A stretch of 35,960 nucleotides of DNA from Bauldia sp. (GTDB lineage Bacteria; Pseudomonadota; Alphaproteobacteria; Rhizobiales; Kaistiaceae), in the NCBI RefSeq assembly GCF_020442045.1, contig NZ_JAGRLA010000187.1, positions 1 to 35,960 on the forward strand, in the 5' to 3' direction. Below, piece by piece: positions 7,893-16,277 of this stretch. Position numbers and translations under genes: made by a program. Every line of letters begins with the position of its first letter. Within the stretch, counting starts at the first letter, position 1. Under the pieces are notes generated by a model that was given only the letters and a program-made list of their open reading frames with translations, had not been told where the DNA came from and made no database searches.

Positions 7893-8864
7893 TCAGCGGC
7901 GCGCCGTCCGGAGTTCGGCTTCGACGAGACGCTCCACCAGGCGTCTCCCCCTGCACTCGGCCGTCCATCCGAGCCGCTGCCGGATTCTGCCCGGATCTCC
8001 GACGCTGTATCCGATATCCGCGGGGCGCAGCAATTCTTCCGCCGTCCGCACGTGGTTCTTCCAGTCGAGACCGAAACAGCCGAACGCCGTCGCGACGAAG
8101 TCCGTCAGCTCCATCCCTTCCCCCGTGGCGACGACGAAGTCGTTCGGTTCGTCGCATTCGGCGATCGACCGGATGGCCTGGACATATTCCGGCGCCCAGC
8201 CCCAGTCGCGAACGACATCGAGATTGCCGAGGTCGAGATGATCGATCTCCTTGTTGTGGACCTTGATGGCGCCGAGCACGATCTTCCGGGTCACGAATGC
8301 TTCGGGCCGGAGCGGCGATTCGTGATTGAACAGGATCGCCGACGAAAAGCGATGGCCGCGGAGCCGTCCCTGGTCGACGAGCCAGTGCGTCGTGGCCTTG
8401 GCGATGCCGTATGGGCTCCTCGGCAGGAACGGGCACGTCTCGTCCGCCGGCGCCGAAACCGTTCCGAAGCTCTCGGAAGACGACGTATTCACCAATATCG
8501 CTTCCGGCCGCGTCTTCTCGACGGCCTGCACCAGGTTATGCGTCCCGATGACGATGCTGTTGATCGTCGCCGCGGGATCCTTGAAGGATTGCGCCACCGA
8601 AGACGGCGCCGCGAAATGGAAGACATGCGTATAGGCCTCGGACTCGAGCAGGCCGGCGACCGAATCGAGGTCGTCAAGGTTGAGCGAGAACAGCTCGACA
8701 TCATCAAGCGCTCCGACCGCGGCCAGCCTCGAGGTATCGGCCGTCTCCCGGCGTCGCGAGGTGCCGTGCACGCGGTAGCCGTCATCCAGCAGCGTCCGGG
8801 CCAGATAAGCACCATCCTGGCCGGTGATGCCGGTGATCAATGCTGTCCTGGTATCCTTGACCAC
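7893..8864 (-). CDS. GDP-mannose 4,6-dehydratase-like SDR enzyme (323 aa, second copy)
   Basis: Extended SDR enzyme predicted to act on a nucleotide hexose, most likely GDP-mannose to GDP-4-keto-6-deoxymannose using bound NADP. The start is the GTG at 8862-8864 with AAAGGA 8 nt upstream. [18 protein letters not shown] is the Rossmann dinucleotide loop in the form specific to GMD. FHFAAPSSVAQSF, VNTSSSESFG (catalytic Ser/Glu region) and SPYGIAKATTHWLVD (YxxxK) follow, then LFNHESPLRPEAFVTRKI, the GMD substrate segment. GTSRRRETADTSRL replaces the usual [11 protein letters not shown] of the gmd gene at 32576, so this is a diverged paralogue rather than a duplicate. At 323 aa it is shorter than typical GMD (~360). 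It may be a GMD for another branch (GDP-rhamnose or GDP-perosamine), but no partner reductase or aminotransferase is adjacent. Confidence 0.78.
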   Translation of the reverse strand: MVKDTRTALITGITGQDGAYLARTLLDDGYRVHGTSRRRETADTSRLAAVGALDDVELFSLNLDDLDSVAGLLESEAYTHVFHFAAPSSVAQSFKDPAATINSIVIGTHNLVQAVEKTRPEAILVNTSSSESFGTVSAPADETCPFLPRSPYGIAKATTHWLVDQGRLRGHRFSSAILFNHESPLRPEAFVTRKIVLGAIKVHNKEIDHLDLGNLDVVRDWGWAPEYVQAIRSIAECDEPNDFVVATGEGMELTDFVATAFGCFGLDWKNHVRTAEELLRPADIGYSVGDPGRIRQRLGWTAECRGRRLVERLVEAELRTARR

Positions 8865-9095
8865 GCGGCCGGTCCTTTCGGCGCGACAGAATCACGTGCG
8901 CGCATCGCCGTCGCGAATCGCGGCATTGCCCGAGACGCGGTCGAAGCCAGAAACGGGCAGTGCGACCGAAGCTGCCGCAGCACTTGACATCGATCGCACG
9001 ACTATTGTCTAGCTGCCTGTCGCATATCGGTCCGGCGAAGTGAAGTCGCCCCGCTCGGTTACCCGCCCGTTTCGAAACTTCGGTGTCGGAGGCAC
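8865..9095. promoter_or_regulatory. Divergent intergenic region upstream of the 1063 aa gene
   Basis: These 231 bp lie between divergent starts. On the plus strand TTGACA is at 8984-8989; the only -10-like hexamer nearby, TATTGT at 9003-9008, leaves a 13 bp spacer, too short for sigma-70. GGAGG at 9088-9092 is the ribosome binding site of the gene at 9096, with a short 3 nt spacing. Confidence 0.35.
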
Positions 9096-12000
9096 ATGTC
9101 CAACGGCAAGGAATTCAACCTGTTTTCAAAGACAATCGTTGCGGCAAATCCGTCGTTCGCAACCGGAATCGAGACCTTGTTTTGGAACGGGCTGGATGGC
9201 GTATGTCGTGACCGGGGCTGGCGCCTGGTCAAGGCCAGCGCCCGGGCAATTCCGGAAGACGAGAATACCTTCATCATTCCCGCGAGACTCGCGGAGCTTG
9301 CCGGCGCGCTCGGCAATATCGACGCCGACGAAACGGTCCGGCTTCCGCCATGGATCGATGAAGACACTTTCTTTCGATATATCGACTGGGAGATGCGGCG
9401 TTGGGACTATGACACGGCGGACCTGTCCAACGACGTCGCCCGCGGCCTGTCCAAGCTGACGCTCTATATCGACTACATTTTCCGGCAGTTACGCCCGGCC
9501 CTGTGCCTGACGACCAACAAGATAGACCATGGCACCGGCCTGTTCCGCGACGCGGCCCTGCACTACGGGGTTTCCACCTTCGTCATCGAACGATCGCCGA
9601 TCGACAGCATCTGGATCGAACCCGACGGGATATTCCAGGAATCCGAGCTCTGGTCGGCGTGGCCGAAGCGCGCCTCGTCCAGGGACGAAGCCTGGCGGAG
9701 GCAAGGGCGAAAGGTCGCAATCGAACTGTCGAGGAACCCCGAGGGATTCCGGGCGCGGGCGACGGGCTCGCTGCAGCTCCGTGCCGAATTGGCCAGGCTG
9801 CCGAAGCCATTCATCTTCGTACCGATGGACAACGTGCTCTGGACCGGATGGGCGCAGCACGGACACCCCCAGGGGGCGCTGGACTATCCGCTCTTCGAAA
9901 ACCCGATCGAGGCGATCCACCACGTGGCGGGAATCGCCCGCGACCTCGGCGGCTCCTTGCGGATCAAGATCCATCCCGCCTGCCGGGAAATCCGACAGGA
10001 AGACATGCCCAGGGACGTCGAGATCATCACCGGCGATCTTGCCTCGATCATCAGCGAATGCGACCTGGTGGTCTGCTTCAACACGAAGGTGGCCTTTTCC
10101 GCGCTCGCGCTCGAGAAGCCTGTCGTCACGCTCGCGCATAATCCGATCGCCGCTTGCGGCGCGACCTACCATACGCAGGACATGGAAGGCATCCGACCGG
10201 CTATCGAAGCCGGAATACGCCGAAAGGATTTCGACGACAAGCTCGAGCGTTTCTATACTTTCCTCGGGTGGTCCAGGTCCGACTTCTTCTATAGCGCCCA
10301 GACCAAGCTGAACTTTGTCGAACTGAACCAGCACGACCTGCTCGACAGGCTCGAATCCTCGGTACTGGAGAAACCCGTGATCGCGATGCCGACAGACAAA
10401 CGGATGGACAACATCCGAGACCTTTTGAAGAGCCACTCGAAATGGCGTTTTCCGAAGTCCGCTCCGACACGGGTGGCCGTGGATTTCGACGTCACCAGAC
10501 TCGCCAATCTGAAGATCCGCAACAGCGGCATCACCCGCTACTCCGCCGAGTTGCTCGCGTATTTCAAGCACCATTTCCGAGACTTGCGTGCCGTCGTCTT
10601 CGACAGGAAGCGGACCGAAGACCTGTTCGGAGGCAGTCTGAAGGCGTTCGGCGAATATCTGGAAATCGAGGTCAGCGAGGCGACCGGATCGATGCTGGAC
10701 CGCGTCCTGTTCTCGCCATACGGACCGCTGCCCTCCCCCGGCGACGTCAGCTACGGCGCGCGGGTCCTGACGATGCACGACGTCTTCCACCTCACGCGGC
10801 AGGCATACTATTTTGCCCATAAGGGCGAGTATACCGGGAACATTATCCGGTCGGTCGGCGCCGATGACTACATCGTGTGCGTTTCGACCTACACGATGCG
10901 TGACGTTGTCGATCTCCTCTCGACGAAACCGGAGCGGACGTTTGTCGTTCCGCTTGGAGCATCGGAGATCTTCTTGCGGCGCGACGAGACGGGTGCGGCC
11001 TGGCGCAGGAAATATGACCTGGAGGACCAGAAGTATTTCGTCGTCTGGTGCCAGCCGGACCATCGCAAGAACACGCCGGGAACGGTCCTCGCGGCGGTGG
11101 CCGCGCTGGATCACATCGACGACCCGTCCCTGTCCGCGGTCTTCATTGCCGACCCGACGTCCATCGACAGCCTCAGGGAGCTGATCGTCCATGCCGACGG
11201 CGACCTCTCCAGGACCCGCTTTGTCTCCGGCCTCATGGATGAGGAGCTCGCGGCGCTGTATCACGGCGCGCGCTTCATGGTGTTCACGCCCTTCCTCGAG
11301 GGGTTCGGGCTGCCGTTGATCGAGGCGATGAGCACCGGCTGTCCGGTGATTACCTCGGCTTCCTCGTCGTTGACCGAAGTCGGCGGCGACGCCTGCCTGT
11401 ATACCGACCCGTGGGACCCGCCGACCATCGCCGACGCGATCGTCTCGCTGGCGAACAATTCGTCATTGCGCGACATCCTCGCCAGGCGGAGCCCGCGTCG
11501 CGCCGGTCTCTTCTCCTGGGTGCGGACGTCGAAATCCACCGCCGGCGTGGTCGAGGAGGCGGCGCGAAGCCTGCGCCAGGAACCCGCGCGGTCGGCCCCC
11601 GCTTTCGGCCCGGCCGGCGCCGCCCGGCTGCTCCAGCTTGGCGAGATCGACGCTGCCGATGTCCGTTTCGACCAGGCGCTGGCCGGGATGCCGGATGGCG
11701 AATGCGAGAAGGTCGGCATCGCCACCTACGTGCACGACGAGGGCGCGGGATTCCCCGGCGAAGAGATCTTCCGTGAGTCGATGGACGCCAATCGCCACGG
11801 CCTTGTCTGGCGCCTCGAGGATGCCGAAGCGGCCGACCATCTGTTGCTTTTCGAATGCGTCCTCCGACCCGTCGGCCGACGACTCGCCGACATTCGGATC
11901 GAACTGGACCACGGGACGGAAAAGGAGCTGATTCTGGATGCGTCGGTCGATGTCGAGCTGGGACAGATGATCCGCAAGGATGGCAGCGCGATCCAAGGCG

Positions 12001-12287
12001 CCCGGTCCTTTGCCAGCGTCCTCGATGACGGGCGTGTCCATTGCGTCGCATGCGCCCCGACCGGAACCAGGAGCGGGACGATCACCATCCAGATTCTCGG
12101 TCGTCGCTTCGCCGACGGGCCCGTCGAATATCAAGGCGAGGGCAGGTTGGTTTTCGGATTATCCAAGGCTCGGGTCTCCCTCCTGAGACTCGATCCCCAC
12201 ACACCGCGTTCCAGGCCAGCCCGGAAACACAACGCGGAATCCGGATCCCGGCATGCGATTGACCGGAAACCGCCGCGCGCTGGATGA
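9096..12287 (+). CDS. Fused capsule-synthesis-like / GT4 glycosyltransferase (1063 aa)
   Basis: Three-part protein. Residues ~100-420 resemble capsule polysaccharide synthesis (KpsC/KpsS, Capsule_synth) proteins: GTGLFRDAALHYGV, FIFVPMDNVLWTGW, LRIKIHP, IISECDLVVCFNTKVAFSAL and EKPVVTLAHNPIAACGATYH fit the family pattern in which a surface-carbohydrate transferase recognises a nucleotide sugar. Residues ~457-830 are a GT4 transferase: NSGITRYSAELLAYF, LTMHDVFHLT, VVWCQPDHRKNTPG, and E735-GFGLPLI-E743 as an intact EX7E retaining motif. Residues ~830-1063 are a mixed, beta-rich domain I do not recognise (LRPVGRRLADIRIELD, VHCVACAPTGTRSG). No signal peptide or membrane segment is seen. The ATG at 9096 has GGAGG upstream. 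It is followed 112 bp later by the gene at 12400, probably in the same transcript. It may add two sugars in sequence, which is inference. Confidence 0.82.
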   Translation: MSNGKEFNLFSKTIVAANPSFATGIETLFWNGLDGVCRDRGWRLVKASARAIPEDENTFIIPARLAELAGALGNIDADETVRLPPWIDEDTFFRYIDWEMRRWDYDTADLSNDVARGLSKLTLYIDYIFRQLRPALCLTTNKIDHGTGLFRDAALHYGVSTFVIERSPIDSIWIEPDGIFQESELWSAWPKRASSRDEAWRRQGRKVAIELSRNPEGFRARATGSLQLRAELARLPKPFIFVPMDNVLWTGWAQHGHPQGALDYPLFENPIEAIHHVAGIARDLGGSLRIKIHPACREIRQEDMPRDVEIITGDLASIISECDLVVCFNTKVAFSALALEKPVVTLAHNPIAACGATYHTQDMEGIRPAIEAGIRRKDFDDKLERFYTFLGWSRSDFFYSAQTKLNFVELNQHDLLDRLESSVLEKPVIAMPTDKRMDNIRDLLKSHSKWRFPKSAPTRVAVDFDVTRLANLKIRNSGITRYSAELLAYFKHHFRDLRAVVFDRKRTEDLFGGSLKAFGEYLEIEVSEATGSMLDRVLFSPYGPLPSPGDVSYGARVLTMHDVFHLTRQAYYFAHKGEYTGNIIRSVGADDYIVCVSTYTMRDVVDLLSTKPERTFVVPLGASEIFLRRDETGAAWRRKYDLEDQKYFVVWCQPDHRKNTPGTVLAAVAALDHIDDPSLSAVFIADPTSIDSLRELIVHADGDLSRTRFVSGLMDEELAALYHGARFMVFTPFLEGFGLPLIEAMSTGCPVITSASSSLTEVGGDACLYTDPWDPPTIADAIVSLANNSSLRDILARRSPRRAGLFSWVRTSKSTAGVVEEAARSLRQEPARSAPAFGPAGAARLLQLGEIDAADVRFDQALAGMPDGECEKVGIATYVHDEGAGFPGEEIFRESMDANRHGLVWRLEDAEAADHLLLFECVLRPVGRRLADIRIELDHGTEKELILDASVDVELGQMIRKDGSAIQGARSFASVLDDGRVHCVACAPTGTRSGTITIQILGRRFADGPVEYQGEGRLVFGLSKARVSLLRLDPHTPRSRPARKHNAESGSRHAIDRKPPRAG

Positions 12288-12399
12288 CATCGGCGGCACG
12301 GGCATGCATCGTGCGGATGCCGGCCGAAGGCAATTGCGGTTCCCTTCGCGCCGGGTTGGCGGCAAGCTGGAACCCAAAGGGGCGATCAAGAAGGTAATC

Positions 12400-14307
12400 A
12401 TGCGTGCGATCACGATTGCGGACACGGCCTATTTGAACAATACCCGGCGCCTCGTCGTTTCTTTCCTGAAGCATCATCCCGACAGCTCGATCACGGTCTT
12501 CTGCGACAATGCCGATGCCGCCCGCCGGTATCTGACGGACCGCCGATGCCGGATAACCGAGCTCGCCGGGATCGCGACCGATGGCGCGAAGCGCGCCAAG
12601 TTCACCGCCTACCGGTTGGCGGCCGCCGAGGGGTCGTTCCTGTTCCTCGATTCCGACATCATCGTCCTGAGCTCACTGGCCGAGCTTGAAGACGAGGAAC
12701 GGCTGGTCGCCTGCGCCGACGACATGTCCGGCTGCCCGTTCATTGAAGACAAGCAGCATCCGTGGCCCGGCGACCCGGGCCTTGCCGCGGATATCTATTT
12801 CAACAGCGGCATCGTCTTCTTCCCCGCGGCGCTGGCGGGGTTTCTGGAGGGTCTCCATCACGCCGCCCAGGATGACGACCTCTTCGCCCGCTACATTTTC
12901 GACACGCGGCTGGTGGACAATCACTTCCTCTGCGCCTTCGCCAACAAGGAGAAGATCCCGGTTCGCCTCGTGGACGGTACCGTCTTCAACTGGCAGGGCC
13001 TGCGAACCGTCGGCAAGCCGAAGTCGCTCCTCGGGACGCGCGACGGCAGGATCGTCAACGAGCCCACATCGCGCCCCATGCGACTTCTTCATTTCGCCGG
13101 CATCAAGGACATCGACGCCTTTCTGTTCGACCACGATCCCGAGATCCTGAGGATCGTGGCGGCCAACGCCATCGACACGCCGTTCGACAACCTGAGCCTG
13201 TTTGATGTGCCGGGAAGCGCGGCCAATGCCCTTCCGGCCAATGCGCGCGCCGAGGTCGGCCGTGCCCTGATCGACCGCTCCGGCGAGTTGCGGAGTCCGA
13301 ACGTCCCGGCCCCTTACATCCCGCACCACCGGACGTTTGTCAGCCTTGCCCTGTCGACGGCGGCGTCGGCGGTCGAATGGAACGGACTGCCCTGCGGGGC
13401 CGCCTATTTCGAGCCGGACGAATATCATTGGTTCAGGCAGGCGATCCGGTCGGTCGATGCCCGATCGGTCATCGAGATCGGTGCCGGCTATACGTCGATC
13501 CTGCTCAACCGGATCGCCGACCATGTTCTGTCGATCGAGGCGCTCGACGGTCCCTGGCTCGAGGACGCCCGGTCGAAGGGCTGCGACGTGGCGCTGGTGC
13601 CATTCGACTCCGCCGAACGTCGATTTGACGGCGCTCTCCTGGAAGAGGCGGTCCGGTCGCGCCGGCTGACGATGCCGGACCTGCTTTTCGTCGATTCACC
13701 CAACGGCACGGCGAACCGGCAGGGCGCGCTCGGCCAGTTGCTGGAACTGACCGTTCCGCGATACCTGCTCTTCCATGACGCCATTCGCGACGCCGAAATG
13801 GTCTATGGCGTGCTGCAGTCCCACGATTACCGGATCGTCGACCAGCTTGCGTCGTTTCGCGGGCTGGTGCTTCTCGAACACGCCACGGGTCGCGAGGCAA
13901 GGGAAAGGGAGCCGGCCGGAGCCGGCGTCGACGAGACGGTCGCGCCGGGATTTGCCGTGGAGCTTGCGGGAGCCTCGAGGGTCTGGACGGCGCGGCAGAG
14001 ATTCCTCCAGCCGGTCTTGCTGACCAACCTCGACAGCGAGACATGGAACAAGGATGGCGAGACCCCCGTCCGGCTGTCCTATCATCTGGTCGCGGCCGAC
14101 GGCGCTGTCGTCAGGAAGGGCAACCGGCGCACCCTGCTGCCCTGCGACATGGCTCCCGGCGACGCCGTCCGCTTCGACCTCGAGATCGATCCGCACACCG
14201 ACCAGGCCGACCTCTTCTACGCAATCGACGTCGTCAGGGAGGGCGTCAGATGGTTCTCCGCGGACAAGGCCGCCCCCCTCACCCGATATCCGCTTCCGCG
14301 CCAGTAG
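12400..14307 (+). CDS. GT-A glycosyltransferase with Rossmann-like and beta-sandwich domains (635 aa)
   Basis: The ATG at 12400 is chosen over an in-frame one at 12253 because GAAGG lies 5 nt upstream and the product then starts at the first GT-A beta strand (MRAITIADTAYLNNTRRL). Residues 1-~290 form a GT8-like fold: KFTAYRLAAAEGSFLFLDSD has the metal-binding DSD at 84-86, with YFNSGIVFFPA after it. Residues ~350-520 hold VIEIGAGYTSILLNRIADHV and DLLFVDSP, a class-I SAM/Rossmann-type fold that may be a methyltransferase or only a structural relative. Residues ~535-635 (LLTNLDSETW, PVRLSYHLV, LPCDMAPGDAVRF, VREGVRWFS) match an Ig-like beta-sandwich often appended to glycan enzymes. It lies downstream of the 1063 aa gene on the same strand. 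Acceptor unknown. Confidence 0.8.
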   Translation: MRAITIADTAYLNNTRRLVVSFLKHHPDSSITVFCDNADAARRYLTDRRCRITELAGIATDGAKRAKFTAYRLAAAEGSFLFLDSDIIVLSSLAELEDEERLVACADDMSGCPFIEDKQHPWPGDPGLAADIYFNSGIVFFPAALAGFLEGLHHAAQDDDLFARYIFDTRLVDNHFLCAFANKEKIPVRLVDGTVFNWQGLRTVGKPKSLLGTRDGRIVNEPTSRPMRLLHFAGIKDIDAFLFDHDPEILRIVAANAIDTPFDNLSLFDVPGSAANALPANARAEVGRALIDRSGELRSPNVPAPYIPHHRTFVSLALSTAASAVEWNGLPCGAAYFEPDEYHWFRQAIRSVDARSVIEIGAGYTSILLNRIADHVLSIEALDGPWLEDARSKGCDVALVPFDSAERRFDGALLEEAVRSRRLTMPDLLFVDSPNGTANRQGALGQLLELTVPRYLLFHDAIRDAEMVYGVLQSHDYRIVDQLASFRGLVLLEHATGREAREREPAGAGVDETVAPGFAVELAGASRVWTARQRFLQPVLLTNLDSETWNKDGETPVRLSYHLVAADGAVVRKGNRRTLLPCDMAPGDAVRFDLEIDPHTDQADLFYAIDVVREGVRWFSADKAAPLTRYPLPRQ

Positions 14308-14401
14308 CGCCGCTCCCGACATCTCCGGCGGCGGCGGCCGACCTTGTCCTGCCGGCGGTTGCCCGCGGCTGAAATCCCTCGTCGACGCTTCCCTTGCCCG
14401 G

Positions 14402-15403
14402 TCAATCGGCGCCGCGGCGCCCGCCGCGCGGGATGGCGGCCGGCTTTTGACCGAACCCGAGTCCGGGGAGCGCCGGGCTGATCCCGCGCCACAGGGTGAT
14501 CCCCTTGGGAAGGGAACCGGCCCGATAGGCATCGAGGGTCGCCCGCGCCCGGAAGAGCCTCGGCGCCCTGATCAACCGGGCGTTGGCCGGACCGTCGATC
14601 TTCTCGGCGATCTCGGCCGCGGTCCCTCGGAATCTTTCGCTGGGGAACAGGTAGAACCGGTACCGACGGTCGCCGACCGGCAGCAGATCCACGTCCGGCC
14701 GGTCCAGCGGATTGTAGAAGCCGATGACCGGCATGACGATCCGCTTCGCCGCCACCGACATCCAGGTCGCCAACCACGAAAAGGTGCTGGTGCTGAGAAC
14801 GACGTTGGCCGAGGTGCGCAGGATGTTGAAGTCATCGACCGGCCGCTCGCTCGAGATGAAGGTCGCTTTCGGGAATCGGCTTCGTATTGCCGCGACATAA
14901 TCGTTGTCATGCAGCTCGCCGACGAAGACCGGCTTCAGTCCGGTCTTGTCGAGCAGCGACTGATAGAAGCGCAGCGGCAGCAGGGTGTATGACGGATGCA
15001 TGCCCGTATAGATGTCGCCGGTGCGGATGTTGAACACCAGGTGCTCCCGGTCGAAACCGGTTTGCAGGTCTGGGCGGATCGGGAAGATTTCGCGCGCCAG
15101 GTCACGGTAGGCGCCGAAATATTCCAGCCGGGCGGCAAGGCTCTTCGTGTGAATCTCGATGTCGTCCGACTCGCGCAGTCGCGAAAGCGCATGACGCCAC
15201 GGAATGATGTGGCCGTAGAGGGTTATGACCTCCGCCGCATCGCGCTCCCGATCGGGATGCTCGATCCGCCATTCCGGCATGCTGCAGCCGACGATTTCGC
15301 TGCCGGGCACCGAAGCCTGGAGGATTCGCGCCAGCAGGTAGTGGACCATCTGATTGGCCAGTCGCCCTTTCGGATCGAAATCGACACGAATGATCTTGGC
15401 CAT
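14402..15403 (-). CDS. GT11-like (alpha-1,2-fucosyltransferase-like) glycosyltransferase (333 aa)
   Basis: The ATG at 15401-15403 gives MAKIIRVDFDPKGRLANQMV, the typical N-terminus of GT11-type transferases, where GRLANQMVHYLLA replaces the classical GLGNQ-F/M-Q-YA. The in-frame extension to 15541 is Arg/Pro-rich and rejected. FNIRTGDIYTGMHP near residue 121 occupies the place of the HxRxGD GDP-fucose motif with Asn for His. VLSTSTFSWLATWM near residue 205 matches the family's SSSTFSWW block. GDP-fucose supply from gmd-fcl at 32576-34652 makes a fucosyltransferase role plausible. The HxRxGD His substitution leaves the donor uncertain. It converges on the gene at 12400 with 94 bp between stops. 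Confidence 0.72.
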   Translation of the reverse strand: MAKIIRVDFDPKGRLANQMVHYLLARILQASVPGSEIVGCSMPEWRIEHPDRERDAAEVITLYGHIIPWRHALSRLRESDDIEIHTKSLAARLEYFGAYRDLAREIFPIRPDLQTGFDREHLVFNIRTGDIYTGMHPSYTLLPLRFYQSLLDKTGLKPVFVGELHDNDYVAAIRSRFPKATFISSERPVDDFNILRTSANVVLSTSTFSWLATWMSVAAKRIVMPVIGFYNPLDRPDVDLLPVGDRRYRFYLFPSERFRGTAAEIAEKIDGPANARLIRAPRLFRARATLDAYRAGSLPKGITLWRGISPALPGLGFGQKPAAIPRGGRRGAD

Positions 15404-15567
15404 GGGGTCCGGCGTCAGGAATGCGGTTGAGTGACCAGGCGTCCGCCGCCGGCGGACTTTCGATGATCGCGAAGCCCGCCCCGGCGGCCTTGCGGCAAGC
15501 CGCCCGGCAAGCGTCGATCCAATCCCCGGCTTGGGCGGCATCGGACGGCAGTCATATCGCGTCCGGC

Positions 15568-16050
15568 TCAGGCCGTGGGAGCCCGCGCATGGCCATTCTC
15601 CCGCCGTTTCCCGGCCGCGGCGGTCGCGCCGCCGCGTTCGGTTGCGGCCGGTTCCCTGTCCGCCGATGTCTTCGCCGTCGGTTGCGAGGGAGCGTCGAGT
15701 TCCGTCCGCAACATCGCCAGCTCGGACAGGAGCCCGTCGCGCTCCAGCCGCAGAAGCCTTGTCTCCTTCCGCAGGACATCGAGCTCCTGCGACCGCTCGG
15801 CGAGCTTGACGGCAAGGGACGTGTTGGCATCCTCGATCTGCCTCAGGATTTCGACGGTCCTCTTCCTGGCCTGGTCCGCCCTGGCTTTCGACCTGTCCGC
15901 CCCGTCCCTCGCCCTGATCGCTCTGGCCTTCGCCTTGAGAGCCTCGTTGCGGACCCGGTATGCGCGCCCGACGAACGGAAGATACATCCTTGCCTTCCGG
16001 AAAATGTCACTCAAGTCTGTCCTCTCCGAGGTCGGTGAACCGACAACCAT
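15568..16050 (-). CDS. Small coiled-coil protein of unknown function (160 aa)
   Basis: Not recognised as a named family. A short N-terminal part (DIFRKARMYLPFVGRAYRVR) is followed by ~80 residues of continuous Arg/Lys/Glu/Leu heptads (EILRQIEDANTSLAVKLAER, LRLERDGLLSELAMLRTEL), a predicted long coiled coil. The ~35-residue Ala/Pro/Arg/Gly-rich tail looks disordered. There is no signal peptide or membrane span. The ATG at 16048-16050 has GGAA about 7 nt upstream. It stands alone between a GT11-like gene and a large membrane protein, all on the minus strand, with 164-227 bp gaps. It could scaffold glycosyltransferases, but that is only inference. Confidence 0.6.
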   Translation of the reverse strand: MVVGSPTSERTDLSDIFRKARMYLPFVGRAYRVRNEALKAKARAIRARDGADRSKARADQARKRTVEILRQIEDANTSLAVKLAERSQELDVLRKETRLLRLERDGLLSELAMLRTELDAPSQPTAKTSADREPAATERGGATAAAGKRRENGHARAPTA

Positions 16051-16277
16051 TGCCGCATTCCATCGAGATCGCCAGTTTAGAAGAACGGCCGTCGGGATGC
16101 ACCGACAATCGACCCGGAGCGTTCGCGACCGCGGCGCGCGGCAGGCGTCGCCGGACCGTCAGGCGGCCCAGGCAGTGCGGTCGGGCAGTGCGGCCGGGCC
16201 ACCGACTTTTGCCTGTCACAGACCTCGCGGGCCGTCCTTGCCTCTTTGGTCGCGCCTCCCGGACATTCGAAGGCTCG

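Noticed and set aside
8984..9008. TTGACA...TATTGT promoter upstream of the 1063 aa gene
   Set aside because: The spacer is 13 bp, outside the working range for sigma-70; kept only as a note in the intergenic entry.
9489..11264. 591-codon minus-strand frame inside the 1063 aa gene
   Set aside because: Antisense to capsule-like and GT4 motifs including an exact EX7E; composition is shadow-like.
14308..14401. Terminator between convergent genes
   Set aside because: GC-rich and partly self-complementary, but no clean stem followed by a T tract on either strand.
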